NCBI GenBank assembly: GCA_016788685.1
Contig: JAEUSS010000214.1
Coordinates: forward strand, 1-11,698
Reading direction: 5' to 3'
Source: Prolixibacteraceae bacterium
GTDB lineage: Bacteria; Bacteroidota; Bacteroidia; Bacteroidales; Prolixibacteraceae
DNA: 11,698 nucleotides
The notes under the pieces were generated by a model that saw only the letters and a list, made by a program, of their open reading frames with translations, did not search any database and had not been told where the DNA came from. A program made the translations under genes and the position numbers. Positions 1 through 7,895 of the stretch are shown piece by piece. Numbering within the stretch: position 1 is the first letter of the stretch; each line of letters starts with the position of its first letter.

Positions 1-801
1 AACCTGATCACATCGGTTGAATTTGTTGATCAGAACCCGATCGGCAAATCATCGCGTTCCAATCCGGTAACTTATCTGAAAGTATACGACGAAATCCGCA
101 AGATATTCTCGGAGTTGCCCAGTGCAAAGTACGCCGGATTCAAACCGTCCCATTTTTCATTCAACATTGAGGGCGGACGATGCGAGGAATGCCAGGGCGA
201 AGGCCAAATTACTGTCGAAATGCAGTTCATGGCCGATATCCACCTGGAATGCGAAAGCTGTAAAGGAAAACGTTTCAGGGACGAAGTACTCGAAATCACT
301 TTCGAAGAAAAAAATATATACGACATACTCGATCTGACAGTGGATGAAGCCATCAACTTCTTCGGAAGCCACAAATCAACTTCAGCAAAGAAGATTGCCA
401 AACTACTGAAACCCTTGCAGGATGTTGGACTGGGATACGTCAAACTCGGACAATCGTCAAGCACCTTGTCGGGTGGCGAAAGTCAGCGAATCAAACTGGC
501 ATCTTTTCTGGCTAAAGAAAAAAGCAGCCCGTCGCTGTTTATTTTTGACGAACCAACCACCGGGCTGCATTTTCACGACATCCGCAAGCTGCTCGATTCG
601 TTCAATGCACTGATTGCACGCGGACACAGCATCATCATTATCGAACACAACCTGGACGTAATCAAATGTGCCGACTGGGTAATTGACCTGGGACCTGAAG
701 GAGGAAAAGATGGTGGCCGGATTATATTCGAGGGTAAGCCCGAAGATCTGATCCAAATTCCGGAATCGTACACCGGGGCCGCACTAAAAGAAAAACTCTG
801 A
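1..801 (+). CDS. uvrA: UvrA, excinuclease ABC subunit A (C-terminal part)
   Basis: UvrA is the damage-recognising ATPase of nucleotide excision repair. It acts in the cytoplasm as a dimer and loads UvrB on damaged DNA. The reading frame is open from base 1 to the TGA at 799-801, giving 266 residues; family members are about 940 long, so roughly the last 28% is present. Visible marks, in fragment numbering: DQNPIGKSSRSNP at 10-22; a zinc module of two CxxC pairs (C61/C64 and C84/C87) separated by 19 residues; ABC signature LSGGE at 156-160; Walker B IFDEPTTGLH at 181-190; and H-loop EHN at 215-217. The terminal DLGPEGG and SYTG motifs are intact. All second-ATPase elements in this part look functional. 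The gene converges on yjbQ, with only two bases between the stop codons. Confidence 0.98.
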   Translation, partial: NLITSVEFVDQNPIGKSSRSNPVTYLKVYDEIRKIFSELPSAKYAGFKPSHFSFNIEGGRCEECQGEGQITVEMQFMADIHLECESCKGKRFRDEVLEITFEEKNIYDILDLTVDEAINFFGSHKSTSAKKIAKLLKPLQDVGLGYVKLGQSSSTLSGGESQRIKLASFLAKEKSSPSLFIFDEPTTGLHFHDIRKLLDSFNALIARGHSIIIIEHNLDVIKCADWVIDLGPEGGKDGGRIIFEGKPEDLIQIPESYTGAALKEKL

Positions 802-803
802 GC

Positions 804-1214
804 TCAGGAGTAAATGGTTACAACCAACCTGCGCTGGCCGCCCCAATTGCGGAACTCGCACAGGTAAATGCCCTGCCACGTGCCCAGGTTGAGCCGGTGG
901 TTGGTAATCGGTATAGTCAGGCTTGAGCCAATCAACGAGGCCTTCAGGTGTGCAGGCATGTCATCGGGTCCTTCATCGGTGTGCTGATAGATCGGATCAT
1001 TCTCCGGAATCAGCTTATTCATGAACGATTCAAAATCGCGCCGCACCGAAGGATCGGCATTTTCATTCAGGGTAATTCCGGCAGAAGTATGCTGAATCAG
1101 GATGTTCATCAGCCCTTTTTCGGGCAGCTGCGGCAGGCGATTCTCAATCAAACCGGTAATCAGATGATAACCGCGTTTGAAAGCTGGCAATATAATCTCG
1201 GTTTGTTCGACCAT
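804..1214 (-). CDS. yjbQ: YjbQ/UPF0047 family protein (secondary thiamine-phosphate synthase-type)
   Basis: A 136-residue protein of full family length. Family marks are HTSAG at 42-46, the acidic NENAD at 50-54, HTDEGPDDMPAH at 78-89 and GTWQGIYLCEFR at 111-122. The conserved His and acidic residues line a metal-site-like pocket in known structures of the family. Database names call it a thiamine-phosphate synthase because E. coli YjbQ has weak activity of that kind; the true role is unsettled. It is soluble and cytoplasmic, with no signal peptide. The ATG at 1212-1214 is chosen because the MVEQTEI start matches the usual family N-terminus; no strong ribosome-binding site is visible. It lies 49 bp downstream of the anSME gene on the same strand and is probably cotranscribed with it. 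Confidence 0.93.
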   Translation of the reverse strand: MVEQTEIILPAFKRGYHLITGLIENRLPQLPEKGLMNILIQHTSAGITLNENADPSVRRDFESFMNKLIPENDPIYQHTDEGPDDMPAHLKASLIGSSLTIPITNHRLNLGTWQGIYLCEFRNWGGQRRLVVTIYS

Positions 1215-1229
1215 AGCGTTTCAGGATTA

Positions 1230-1250
1230 AAATTCGACATTGACGAATTT
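1230..1250. repeat. Perfect 7-bp inverted repeat in the anSME-yjbQ spacer
   Basis: AAATTCG (1230-1236) and CGAATTT (1244-1250) pair perfectly around the 7-nt loop ACATTGA. Read in the direction of the flanking genes, the hairpin begins 13 nt after the anSME stop and is followed by a short T run. It could be a weak or partial terminator, an mRNA-stabilising stem or a protein site. The stem is AT-rich, so strong termination is unlikely. Confidence 0.45.
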
Positions 1251-1263
1251 CTGCGCCGACCAA

Positions 1264-2469
1264 CTAATAGTGTTTACCCATAAAATCGTCGAACGCATTG
1301 TACACACCACCCGAACGTTGTTTCTCGTACTGAATGGCCTGCTGTTCTTTCCAGTGTTCGGCCATCTGCTTCAAGGTCGGATCGGCATGCCTGAAAAACA
1401 TTTTATATGAAGTACAGAACCTCGGCTTACGATGATCTTCCGGATCTTTGATGCGATCTTTGGTACATCCGCCGTGGCAGTTGCGCAGCCAGCTGCATTG
1501 TCTGCATTCGCGCGGCAAAGCGGCTTTGGCGGCTCCAAAAGTCTGCTGCGTTTTTGAGTTCAGCATGTTGATGATGCGGTCGTGCATAATGTTGCCCAAC
1601 TTCCATTTGGGCTCGACAAAAAAGTCGCAGCTGTATACATTCCCGTTGTGCTCCACCACCACGTAGGGGCCGCACTCTTTCATCATGGTACATTCAGGGG
1701 CTTCCATGCCTACGTAGGTATGAAACACCGATTCGAAATGCCTGATCGAAGTGGTTGGAACGCCATCGACAAAATCGGCCAGCCACAAATCAAACATCCG
1801 GACCAGAAACTTTCCGTAGTCTTCAGCCGAAACTGAAAACGGCGCCGCTTTGCCCGGATCGTTTTTATCGGTTTCCACAATGGGGATAAACTGCATAAAC
1901 GTATAGCCCAAGCTTTTATAGTAAGCATACAATTCATCCGGAAATTGCACCGAATAAGAAGTCAGTACACACATGGCATTGGCCGCCACGCCTTCTTCCT
2001 GAAGCATGATGGCATTTTCCTCTACTCTTTTGTGTGTGCCTTTTTGTCCCTTGTCTAAACGGTATCGGTTGTGAATGTGTTCAGGTCCGTCGAGCGAAAT
2101 ACCCACCAGCCAGTCGTATTCTTTCAGGAAACCGACCCAACTTTTATCGAGCAGGAGGCCGTTGGTTTGCAGGCCGTTGCCAACCATTTGGTTGTGCCCG
2201 TATTTTTTCTCCAGTTCGATGGCGCGCTTGTAGAAATCGAGACCCATCAGCGTTGGTTCCCCCCCCTGCCAGGCCAACGAAATGCTGTCGCCCGACTGCT
2301 GCATCACCTGCCTGATAAGCTCTTCCTGAATCTGGGGGCTCATCCGGTGAACGGGTGTTTGCTGAAACAAGGCCGATTTCTCGAGGTAAAAGCAATAGGT
2401 ACAATCCAGATTACAATCCGGACCGGTAGGTTTAATCAGTACAGAATTTAACGGGCGATGCCTGGCCAT
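1264..2469 (-). CDS. Anaerobic sulfatase-maturating enzyme, radical SAM/SPASM (anSME)
   Basis: A 401-residue cytoplasmic enzyme of the family that oxidises the active-site Cys or Ser of sulfatases to formylglycine under anoxic conditions (Bacteroides chuR type). The radical-SAM cluster motif C19-x3-C23-x2-CFY is intact, followed by GGEP at 69-72 and the SLDGP motif at 125-129. The SPASM region carries C260, C266, C281, C322, C325, C331, C335 and C352, enough to hold two auxiliary 4Fe-4S clusters. D282 in the CDFF motif (281-284) matches the position of the proposed catalytic aspartate of characterised anSMEs. Length is normal (370-420). The ATG at 2467-2469 is preceded by GGAG and a TAnnTTTG box. 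No sulfatase gene is present in the window, so the substrate must be encoded elsewhere. Another radical-SAM peptide-modifying role is possible but less likely. Confidence 0.93.
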   Translation of the reverse strand: MARHRPLNSVLIKPTGPDCNLDCTYCFYLEKSALFQQTPVHRMSPQIQEELIRQVMQQSGDSISLAWQGGEPTLMGLDFYKRAIELEKKYGHNQMVGNGLQTNGLLLDKSWVGFLKEYDWLVGISLDGPEHIHNRYRLDKGQKGTHKRVEENAIMLQEEGVAANAMCVLTSYSVQFPDELYAYYKSLGYTFMQFIPIVETDKNDPGKAAPFSVSAEDYGKFLVRMFDLWLADFVDGVPTTSIRHFESVFHTYVGMEAPECTMMKECGPYVVVEHNGNVYSCDFFVEPKWKLGNIMHDRIINMLNSKTQQTFGAAKAALPRECRQCSWLRNCHGGCTKDRIKDPEDHRKPRFCTSYKMFFRHADPTLKQMAEHWKEQQAIQYEKQRSGGVYNAFDDFMGKHY

Positions 2470-2493
2470 ATTTTTCTATTTATATTCTCCGCA

Positions 2494-2501
2494 CAAACTT
2501 A
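2494..2501 (-). promoter_or_regulatory. Candidate -7 box (TAAGTTTG) for anSME
   Basis: On the minus strand this reads TAAGTTTG, an exact fit to the Bacteroidota TAnnTTTG -7 element. It ends 24 nt before the anSME ATG. No good TTG -33 element sits at the usual 17-23 nt upstream, only a T-rich tract. It suggests anSME can be transcribed separately from the upstream 143-aa gene. Confidence 0.4.
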
Positions 2502-2531
2502 GGAATAATCGCCCTAAAAAAAATAACACAA

Positions 2532-2963
2532 CTAGTCGGTCAACCCTTTTAAGCGTAATATATCCTGAATGGACAGCATCTTCGTTCGGCGTTCGTACGA
2601 AAACACCGGACTGTTTTCCTGAAGATAACTGAACAGGAATAACGATTTCCGGAGGTAATTGGCTTTGGTAAGCGAAAAAGATAGGTTGAGGTCTTGCCCC
2701 AGCACATACAGGATATCTGCCAGCTTTTCCATCTGATCTTCCGAAGTTAAACAACTTTTAATCAAAGTCAGAAATTCCTGATTTTCGAGCATAACGACCT
2801 GCCCGATGTCCAACTTTAACTCCTGCATCAGTTCCTCCTTCACTGTAGCCTCCGCCTGCTCTTGCTGATTATCTTCTTTCATTTTCAGAGCCTTGCGAAG
2901 CAGCGAAGCCAAAAAGAAACCCATTTCTTCGAATTGCCGGATGAGGTAGTCTCGGGAAGCCAT
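2532..2963 (-). CDS. Uncharacterised 143-aa helical cytoplasmic protein
   Basis: I do not recognise this protein with confidence. It has 143 residues, no signal peptide and no transmembrane segment. It is predicted mostly alpha-helical: an amphipathic N-terminal helix (RDYLIRQFEEMG, 4-15), a charged E/Q-rich linker (about 28-50), then paired helices to residue 135. The N-terminus and all-helical layout recall the DUF6483 type of small bacterial proteins, but this is a weak impression. The reading frame extends upstream to 3098. I chose the ATG at 2961-2963 because the extra 45 codons give no plausible protein and a -7 box (2994-3001) lies just upstream of this start. The gene is 62 bp from anSME on the same strand and could be the first gene of a three-gene leftward unit. 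Confidence 0.72.
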   Translation of the reverse strand: MASRDYLIRQFEEMGFFLASLLRKALKMKEDNQQEQAEATVKEELMQELKLDIGQVVMLENQEFLTLIKSCLTSEDQMEKLADILYVLGQDLNLSFSLTKANYLRKSLFLFSYLQENSPVFSYERRTKMLSIQDILRLKGLTD

Positions 2964-2993
2964 AATTGCTAAACGGTTTAAAAATCTTACCCT

Positions 2994-3001
2994 CAAAGTT
3001 A
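2994..3001 (-). promoter_or_regulatory. Candidate -7 box (TAACTTTG) for the 143-aa gene
   Basis: The minus strand reads TAACTTTG, an exact TAnnTTTG match ending 30 nt before the ATG chosen at 2963. A TTTG occurs further upstream (minus strand of 3015-3018) but only 13 nt away, shorter than the usual 17-23. The box helps decide the start: the longer reading frame would have to begin upstream of its own promoter. Confidence 0.42.
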
Positions 3002-3164
3002 AGAACTGTACCGACAAATAAAACATCGTTAATACCCTGCTAAGAATAAATACCGCCTGTACTGAGTTCTTCTGCAGCATCAACGTTTTATGCGGCATTC
3101 GGATCAGAAAAAATCTGCAAAAACAATTAACAAGCTCCTTAACAGTTTATTATTCCGGAAGTAT

Positions 3165-3172
3165 TATTTTTG
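3165..3172 (+). promoter_or_regulatory. Candidate -7 box (TATTTTTG) before the TonB-dependent receptor
   Basis: TATTTTTG matches TAnnTTTG exactly but ends only 5 nt before the ATG at 3178. Transcription from it would give a leaderless or nearly leaderless mRNA. No clear TTG -33 element is visible at proper spacing, so the match may be chance in AT-rich DNA. The 214-bp divergent region 2964-3177 otherwise shows only weak dyads. Confidence 0.3.
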
Positions 3173-3177
3173 CCTGT

Positions 3178-5598
3178 ATGAGGTCAATCCAAACAATTTT
3201 AACCGTGATCGTTTTGTTGCTGAGTGCGGCAGGCGGGCGGGCACAAAGCAACAATGCCACATTGCTTGGACGAGTAACCGATGAAACCGGTACGCCTTTG
3301 GATCTGGTCAACATTTCGGTCAAAAATGCGGCAATCGGAACGGCATCAAACCGTAACGGCGAATATCTGCTGCGTATCCCGGCCGGAAAACCGGTTGAAA
3401 TCATTTTCTCGATGATCGGCTATCAAACGGTTCAGGAAAAGATTACGGCAAAACCCGAACAACGGCTGCAGCTGAATGTCACACTGCGGCATACGGATCA
3501 GAAAATCGGCGAAGTGCAGGTTACCCAACACCGGCGGAATAGAACCAACATCAACCGGATCGACCCCAGGTACCTGAACAACCTGACAGATGCCGGAACA
3601 GGCGGCGTAGAAGCCTTGATAAAAACCCTACCCGGAGTTTCTGCCAACAACGAACTCAGTTCACAGTATTCGGTGCGCGGTGGAAATTTTGACGAGAACC
3701 TGGTGTATGTAAACGACATTGAAGTGTACCGCCCCCTGCTGATCCGCGCCGGACAACAGGAAGGAATGAGTTTCATTAACTCTGACATGGTTTCGTCGAT
3801 CGAGTTCTCGGCCGGAGGATTTGATGCCAAGTACGGCGACAAAATGTCGTCGGTGCTCGATATCAAATACCGCAAACCCACTAAATATGGCGGATCGGCG
3901 TCGGCAAGTCTTTTAGGAGGCTCACTGCAATTGGAAGGCCTCAGTAAAAACGGGAAATTCACTCACATTTCCGGGATCCGATACAAAACCAACCGCTACC
4001 TGCTTGGCACACTCGACGAAAAAGGCGAATACAACCCGCGGTTCGTTGATGCCCAAACCTACCTGACCTACAAATTCAATGAGTCATTTGATGTTTCTTT
4101 TCTCGGAAACCTTGCCCAAAACAGGTACAATTTTATTCCGCGAACCCGTAAAACCAGCTTCGGAACCATTAACCAAATGTACAATGCCACCATCTATTTT
4201 GACGGGCAGGAAGCCGACCGGTTTGTGACCTCAACCGGAGCTCTGGTTGCCAACTATCATCCGGGCAACCGCCTAAACCTGAAATTTATTGTTTCGGCCT
4301 ACCAATCGAAAGAAGAAGAAACCTATGACATTCTGGGGCAATATTACCTGAATGAGCTGGAACCCAACCTGACATCGGGGAATGCCGGAGACAGCATTCT
4401 GAACATCGGGGTCGGCACTTTTCTGAACCATGCCCGAAACTACCTGGATGCAACGGTTCTCAGTGCCGAGCACAAAGGAGCCTATAATTCGGAATACCAC
4501 CTTTTAAACTGGGGCTTAAAAATCCAGACTGAAGAAATTGACGACCGGATGAACGAATGGATCTTGCGCGATTCAACCGGATATGCCATCCCGTACAAAG
4601 GAGACAAAATAGAACTGTACAGCACCACCAATCTGAAATACCGGATGAATTCGTCCCGCCTGACGGCCTATATTCAGGATACATACCAAATAACAGCGAG
4701 CAAAGGAGCGCTGTATGCCACCGCCGGAATACGTGCACATTACTGGTCGTACACCGGGGAGCTTCTGCTGAGCCCGAGAGCCGCCCTGCGTTATTATCCC
4801 GACTGGAATCCGGGACTGGTCTTCCACCTTTCCGGAGGAATTTACAACCAGCCGCCGTTTTACAAAGAACTGAAAGACCGGAAAGGAATTATTTATCCGG
4901 AAACCAAAGCCCAACGCTCGGCGCAGGTTGTTTTTGGCACCGATTATATTTTCCGGGCATGGGACCGTCCGTTTAAGTTCTCCTCCGAGCTGTATTACAA
5001 ATTTATGTCGCACCTGACCCCTTACCAGATCGACAATGTGCGCATCAGGTATTTACCAAACCTGCAATCCAAAGGCTATGCTGCAGGACTCGACATGAAA
5101 GTGAACGGCGAATTTGTGAGCGGCATCGAGTCGTGGGCCAGCCTGTCGGTAATGAAAACAGAAGAAGATATACTGAACGATGGCTACGGATACATTCCGC
5201 GCCCAACCGATCAGCGGTTCAATTTCAGCGTTTTCTTTCAGGATTATTTCCCCGGAAACCCAAGCTGGAAAATGCACCTCACGGCGTTTTACGGATCGCG
5301 CCTCCCGACCGGACCACCTGACTCCGAGCGATACATGGATCAATTCAGGATTCCTCCGTATCGCCGGATTGACCTTGGTTTTTCAAAAGTGCTGATCAAT
5401 CAGGACCACAAACAATTCCGGAACAAGGCGTTCAATTCGGTCAAAGACATGTGGCTGAGCCTCGAAGTTTTCAACTTACTGGGTGTCAACAACACCATTT
5501 CCTATCTGTGGGTAGCCAACAACTCAGGCGACATGTTCGGCGTCCCCAACTACCTCACCAAGCGAAAACTGAACCTGAAACTGACCGTCAAATTTTAA
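3178..5598 (+). CDS. TonB-dependent outer-membrane receptor with CarboxypepD_reg-like domain
   Basis: An 806-residue outer-membrane transporter, predicted to import a bulky or scarce ligand using TonB/ExbBD energy. The signal peptide is residues 1-22, with cleavage before Q23 (GGRA|QS). A CarboxypepD_reg-like beta-sandwich spans about 29-105 (GRVTDETGTPL, GEYLLRIPAG, FSMIGYQT). A TonB-box-like EVQVT follows at 112-116. The plug runs about 130-235 (LIKTLPGV, YSVRGGNFDENLVYVNDIEV, GGFDAKYGDKMSSVLDI), and the 22-strand barrel fills the rest, ending in the terminal Phe typical of the outer-membrane signal. It is shorter than SusC proteins (about 1000 aa) and no SusD gene is adjacent, so it is probably not a glycan SusCD transporter. 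The substrate cannot be read from the sequence. The start is the ATG that gives a complete signal peptide. Confidence 0.93.
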   Translation: MRSIQTILTVIVLLLSAAGGRAQSNNATLLGRVTDETGTPLDLVNISVKNAAIGTASNRNGEYLLRIPAGKPVEIIFSMIGYQTVQEKITAKPEQRLQLNVTLRHTDQKIGEVQVTQHRRNRTNINRIDPRYLNNLTDAGTGGVEALIKTLPGVSANNELSSQYSVRGGNFDENLVYVNDIEVYRPLLIRAGQQEGMSFINSDMVSSIEFSAGGFDAKYGDKMSSVLDIKYRKPTKYGGSASASLLGGSLQLEGLSKNGKFTHISGIRYKTNRYLLGTLDEKGEYNPRFVDAQTYLTYKFNESFDVSFLGNLAQNRYNFIPRTRKTSFGTINQMYNATIYFDGQEADRFVTSTGALVANYHPGNRLNLKFIVSAYQSKEEETYDILGQYYLNELEPNLTSGNAGDSILNIGVGTFLNHARNYLDATVLSAEHKGAYNSEYHLLNWGLKIQTEEIDDRMNEWILRDSTGYAIPYKGDKIELYSTTNLKYRMNSSRLTAYIQDTYQITASKGALYATAGIRAHYWSYTGELLLSPRAALRYYPDWNPGLVFHLSGGIYNQPPFYKELKDRKGIIYPETKAQRSAQVVFGTDYIFRAWDRPFKFSSELYYKFMSHLTPYQIDNVRIRYLPNLQSKGYAAGLDMKVNGEFVSGIESWASLSVMKTEEDILNDGYGYIPRPTDQRFNFSVFFQDYFPGNPSWKMHLTAFYGSRLPTGPPDSERYMDQFRIPPYRRIDLGFSKVLINQDHKQFRNKAFNSVKDMWLSLEVFNLLGVNNTISYLWVANNSGDMFGVPNYLTKRKLNLKLTVKF

Positions 5599-5682
5599 AG
5601 AACGAGCCGATTTTCCAACGATATCTTCAAAAACTTTCTTCCCTGCCCGCTTGTTTCCCTTATCTAATTCAGAAAGGAAAAC

Positions 5683-7710
5683 ATGGAACAATCACTTTAT
5701 ACCAATGCGTTGATTCACGAAACATCGCCGTATTTGCTGCAACACGCCCGCAATCCGGTCAACTGGCAGCCGTGGGGAGCAAAAGCGCTGGATCGGGCCA
5801 AAGCCGAAAACAAACTTTTGCTCATCAGCATTGGCTACTCAGCCTGCCACTGGTGCCACGTGATGGAACACGAGTCGTTTGAAGACCTGGAAGTAGCACA
5901 AATCATGAACGAACATTTCATTTGCATCAAGGTCGACCGCGAAGAACGCCCCGATGTGGATCACATATACATGACCGCGGTTCAGCTTTTAACCGGGCGG
6001 GGAGGCTGGCCGCTCAACTGCATCGCGCTGCCCGACGGACGTCCGGTTTGGGGCGGCACCTATTTTCAGAAAACAAACTGGATTCAGGCATTGGAAGCTG
6101 TTGCCAAATTTTACACCGAAAACCCAACTGCCACCCTGGAATACGCCGAAAAACTGAAAGACGGGATTGAGCAAAACTCGCTGTTCCCGATTTCCGGAGA
6201 TACAAACATAGTCAATCCGATTGCATTGCCTTTTCTCCTGAAAAAATGGGAAAACCAATTCGACACCGTACATGGCGGAACCAAAGGCGCACCCAAGTTT
6301 ATGATGCCGAATAACTGGCAGTTTTTACTTCGCGCCGGGCGGCAACTTCAGAATGAAAAGATACAGAAGCAAGTAAAGCTGACTCTCCGGAAAATGGCGT
6401 TCGGCGGATTGTATGATCAGGCTGGAGGCGGGTTTGCCCGTTACTCAACCGATGAAATCTGGAAAGTTCCGCATTTCGAGAAAATGCTTTACGACAATGC
6501 TCAGCTTTTGCAACTTTATTCCGAAGCGTACAAGGCCGATCCAAATCCGCTCTATCATCAGGTTGTTTCGGAAACTGTTGACTTTCTGAAACGGGAGCTT
6601 CTTTCTCCTGAAAACGGATTTTATTCGGCGCTGGACGCCGACAGTGAAGGTGAGGAAGGTAAGTTCTACACCTGGACGAAACCGGATTTGCAAGGCCTTT
6701 TAGGTTCCGACTTTAACCTGTTTAGTGACTATTACAACGTGAACCCGCTCGGATACTGGGAGCACAACCAATACATTCTGATGCGCACCGATGACGACCT
6801 TTCTTTCGCCGGAAAACATCAGATTCCGGTTGAAGATTTGAGATTTAAGACCAACAACTGGAAGCAAACTTTGCTGAAAGAACGCGAAAAACGTGTGCGC
6901 CCCGGATTGGACGACAAAATACTGGCCTCGTGGAACGCAATGACCATCTCCGGATTAGTCTGCGCATTTCAAGCCTTTGGAACTCCGGAATACCTGGAAC
7001 TGGCACTTTCGAATGCCCGTTTCCTGAAGCAGGAAATGATGACCGGGGAAAGGAAGATTTTCCGCACCTATAAAAACAATCAGGCTAAAATCGACGGTTT
7101 TCTGGAAGATTACGCTTTTACCATTGACGCATTCTCTTCCATCTTCGAATCTACCGGACAAAAAGAATGGCTGGATACCGCACAACAACTGACTGAATTC
7201 ACCTTTCGGGAGTTTTTCGATGAGCAGAAATCCATTTTCTATTTCACCGCCAACCAACAAGCTGAGCTGATCACCCGGACGATTGAAATTCACGACAATG
7301 TCATTCCGTCGTCCAACTCAGTCATGGCTAAAAATCTGTTCCGCCTCTCCTACCTGCTCGACCGCCCCGGCTACCTCGAAACCGCACAAAAGATGTTAAG
7401 TCGCGTAAGCAAAAACATAGCCGAATATCCTTCGGGTTACAGCAATTGGTCGCAACTGATGCTGAACCTGACCGGGAATCATTTTGAAGTGGTGATTACC
7501 GGTGCCAACGCGACAAACCTGCTCCATCAACTGCAAAAACACGATCTGCCTGAGGTGATTTTCTGTGCCGGAACAGCCGAAAACAATCTTCCTTTGTTGC
7601 AACACCGGTTCGTTTCCGGGAAAACGCTGATATATGTATGCCAGGATAACAGTTGCCAACTTCCGGTTGAAACTCCGGAAGAAGCACTTAATCTGATCAG
7701 GAAGAATTAA
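5683..7710 (+). CDS. DUF255/YyaL-type thioredoxin-fold protein (SSP411 family)
   Basis: A 675-residue cytoplasmic protein matching the whole length of the family that includes Bacillus YyaL and animal SPATA20. The N-terminal thioredoxin-like domain (about 1-165) carries the CxxC motif ACHWCHVME with C55 and C58, plus DREERPDVD at 85-93 and GGWPLN at 107-112. The remainder is an alpha/alpha-barrel resembling glycosyl hydrolase or N-acylglucosamine epimerase folds, with [12 protein letters not shown] at 262-273, [16 protein letters not shown] at 316-331, [12 protein letters not shown] at 409-420 and DGFLEDYAF at 471-479. The C-terminal VCQDNSC is typical of the family. The biochemical role is unknown in bacteria; redox or sugar-related activity is inferred only from the folds. 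AGGA lies 6 nt before the ATG. It lies 84 bp after the receptor gene with no obvious promoter, so readthrough is possible. Confidence 0.93.
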   Translation: MEQSLYTNALIHETSPYLLQHARNPVNWQPWGAKALDRAKAENKLLLISIGYSACHWCHVMEHESFEDLEVAQIMNEHFICIKVDREERPDVDHIYMTAVQLLTGRGGWPLNCIALPDGRPVWGGTYFQKTNWIQALEAVAKFYTENPTATLEYAEKLKDGIEQNSLFPISGDTNIVNPIALPFLLKKWENQFDTVHGGTKGAPKFMMPNNWQFLLRAGRQLQNEKIQKQVKLTLRKMAFGGLYDQAGGGFARYSTDEIWKVPHFEKMLYDNAQLLQLYSEAYKADPNPLYHQVVSETVDFLKRELLSPENGFYSALDADSEGEEGKFYTWTKPDLQGLLGSDFNLFSDYYNVNPLGYWEHNQYILMRTDDDLSFAGKHQIPVEDLRFKTNNWKQTLLKEREKRVRPGLDDKILASWNAMTISGLVCAFQAFGTPEYLELALSNARFLKQEMMTGERKIFRTYKNNQAKIDGFLEDYAFTIDAFSSIFESTGQKEWLDTAQQLTEFTFREFFDEQKSIFYFTANQQAELITRTIEIHDNVIPSSNSVMAKNLFRLSYLLDRPGYLETAQKMLSRVSKNIAEYPSGYSNWSQLMLNLTGNHFEVVITGANATNLLHQLQKHDLPEVIFCAGTAENNLPLLQHRFVSGKTLIYVCQDNSCQLPVETPEEALNLIRKN

Positions 7711-7711
7711 T

Positions 7712-7733
7712 GCCGTTTTTATGAAAAAATGGC
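7712..7733 (+). terminator. Hairpin directly after the DUF255 gene
   Basis: A 9-bp stem (7712-7720 with 7725-7733; one G-T wobble) and an ATGA loop start one base after the stop codon. The outer part is GCC/GGC and the inner part five T-A pairs. No T tract follows (TGAAATTATG), so it is a weak terminator at best, or a 3-prime-end-stabilising stem. Confidence 0.4.
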
Positions 7734-7789
7734 TGAAATTATGAATCGAAAAGTTCCCCGGAGCGAAAACAGCAGCTTATTCAAAGCAC

Positions 7790-7823
7790 ATCGTTCGAAA
7801 AAGGATTGATTCATCTGAACGAT
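7790..7823. repeat. Perfect 7-bp inverted repeat upstream of the peptidase promoter
   Basis: ATCGTTC (7790-7796) and GAACGAT (7817-7823) are perfect inverted copies separated by 20 bases. The second arm ends 14 bases before the TTG element of the candidate peptidase promoter, a suitable place for an activator or repressor site. It may also be a chance dyad. The rest of the 185-bp spacer shows nothing else clear. Confidence 0.35.
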
Positions 7824-7837
7824 ATTCGGGTAAGAGA

Positions 7838-7867
7838 TTGAAAAATTACCAAGCATTCCGTACTTTG
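7838..7867 (+). promoter_or_regulatory. Candidate promoter of the S37-type peptidase
   Basis: TTG (7838-7840), 20 bases, then TACTTTG (7861-7867). Spacing fits the TTG-N17-23-TAnnTTTG pattern known from Flavobacterium, but the -7 box is one base short of the consensus. A start near 7873 gives a leader of about 20 nt to the ATG at 7896. Confidence 0.42.
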
Positions 7868-7895
7868 CAGGCCAAACCTATTGAACACACCTGCA

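Noticed and set aside
2964..3098. Upstream extension of the 143-aa protein to a 188-aa product.
   Set aside because: The added residues do not look like a conserved domain, and the extension lies across the -7 box at 2994-3001.
4460..5013. Long open frames on the opposite strand inside the TonB receptor.
   Set aside because: They lack domain motifs and are explained as shadows of a GC-balanced coding gene; the receptor frame is unambiguous.
3178..5598. Start of a SusCD-type polysaccharide-utilisation locus.
   Set aside because: No SusD, glycoside hydrolase, sulfatase or regulator is adjacent, and the receptor is too short for SusC.
7881..7895. TTG start for the S37-type peptidase.
   Set aside because: It puts MNTPA ahead of a complete signal peptide and leaves almost no leader after the promoter; the ATG at 7896 is better.
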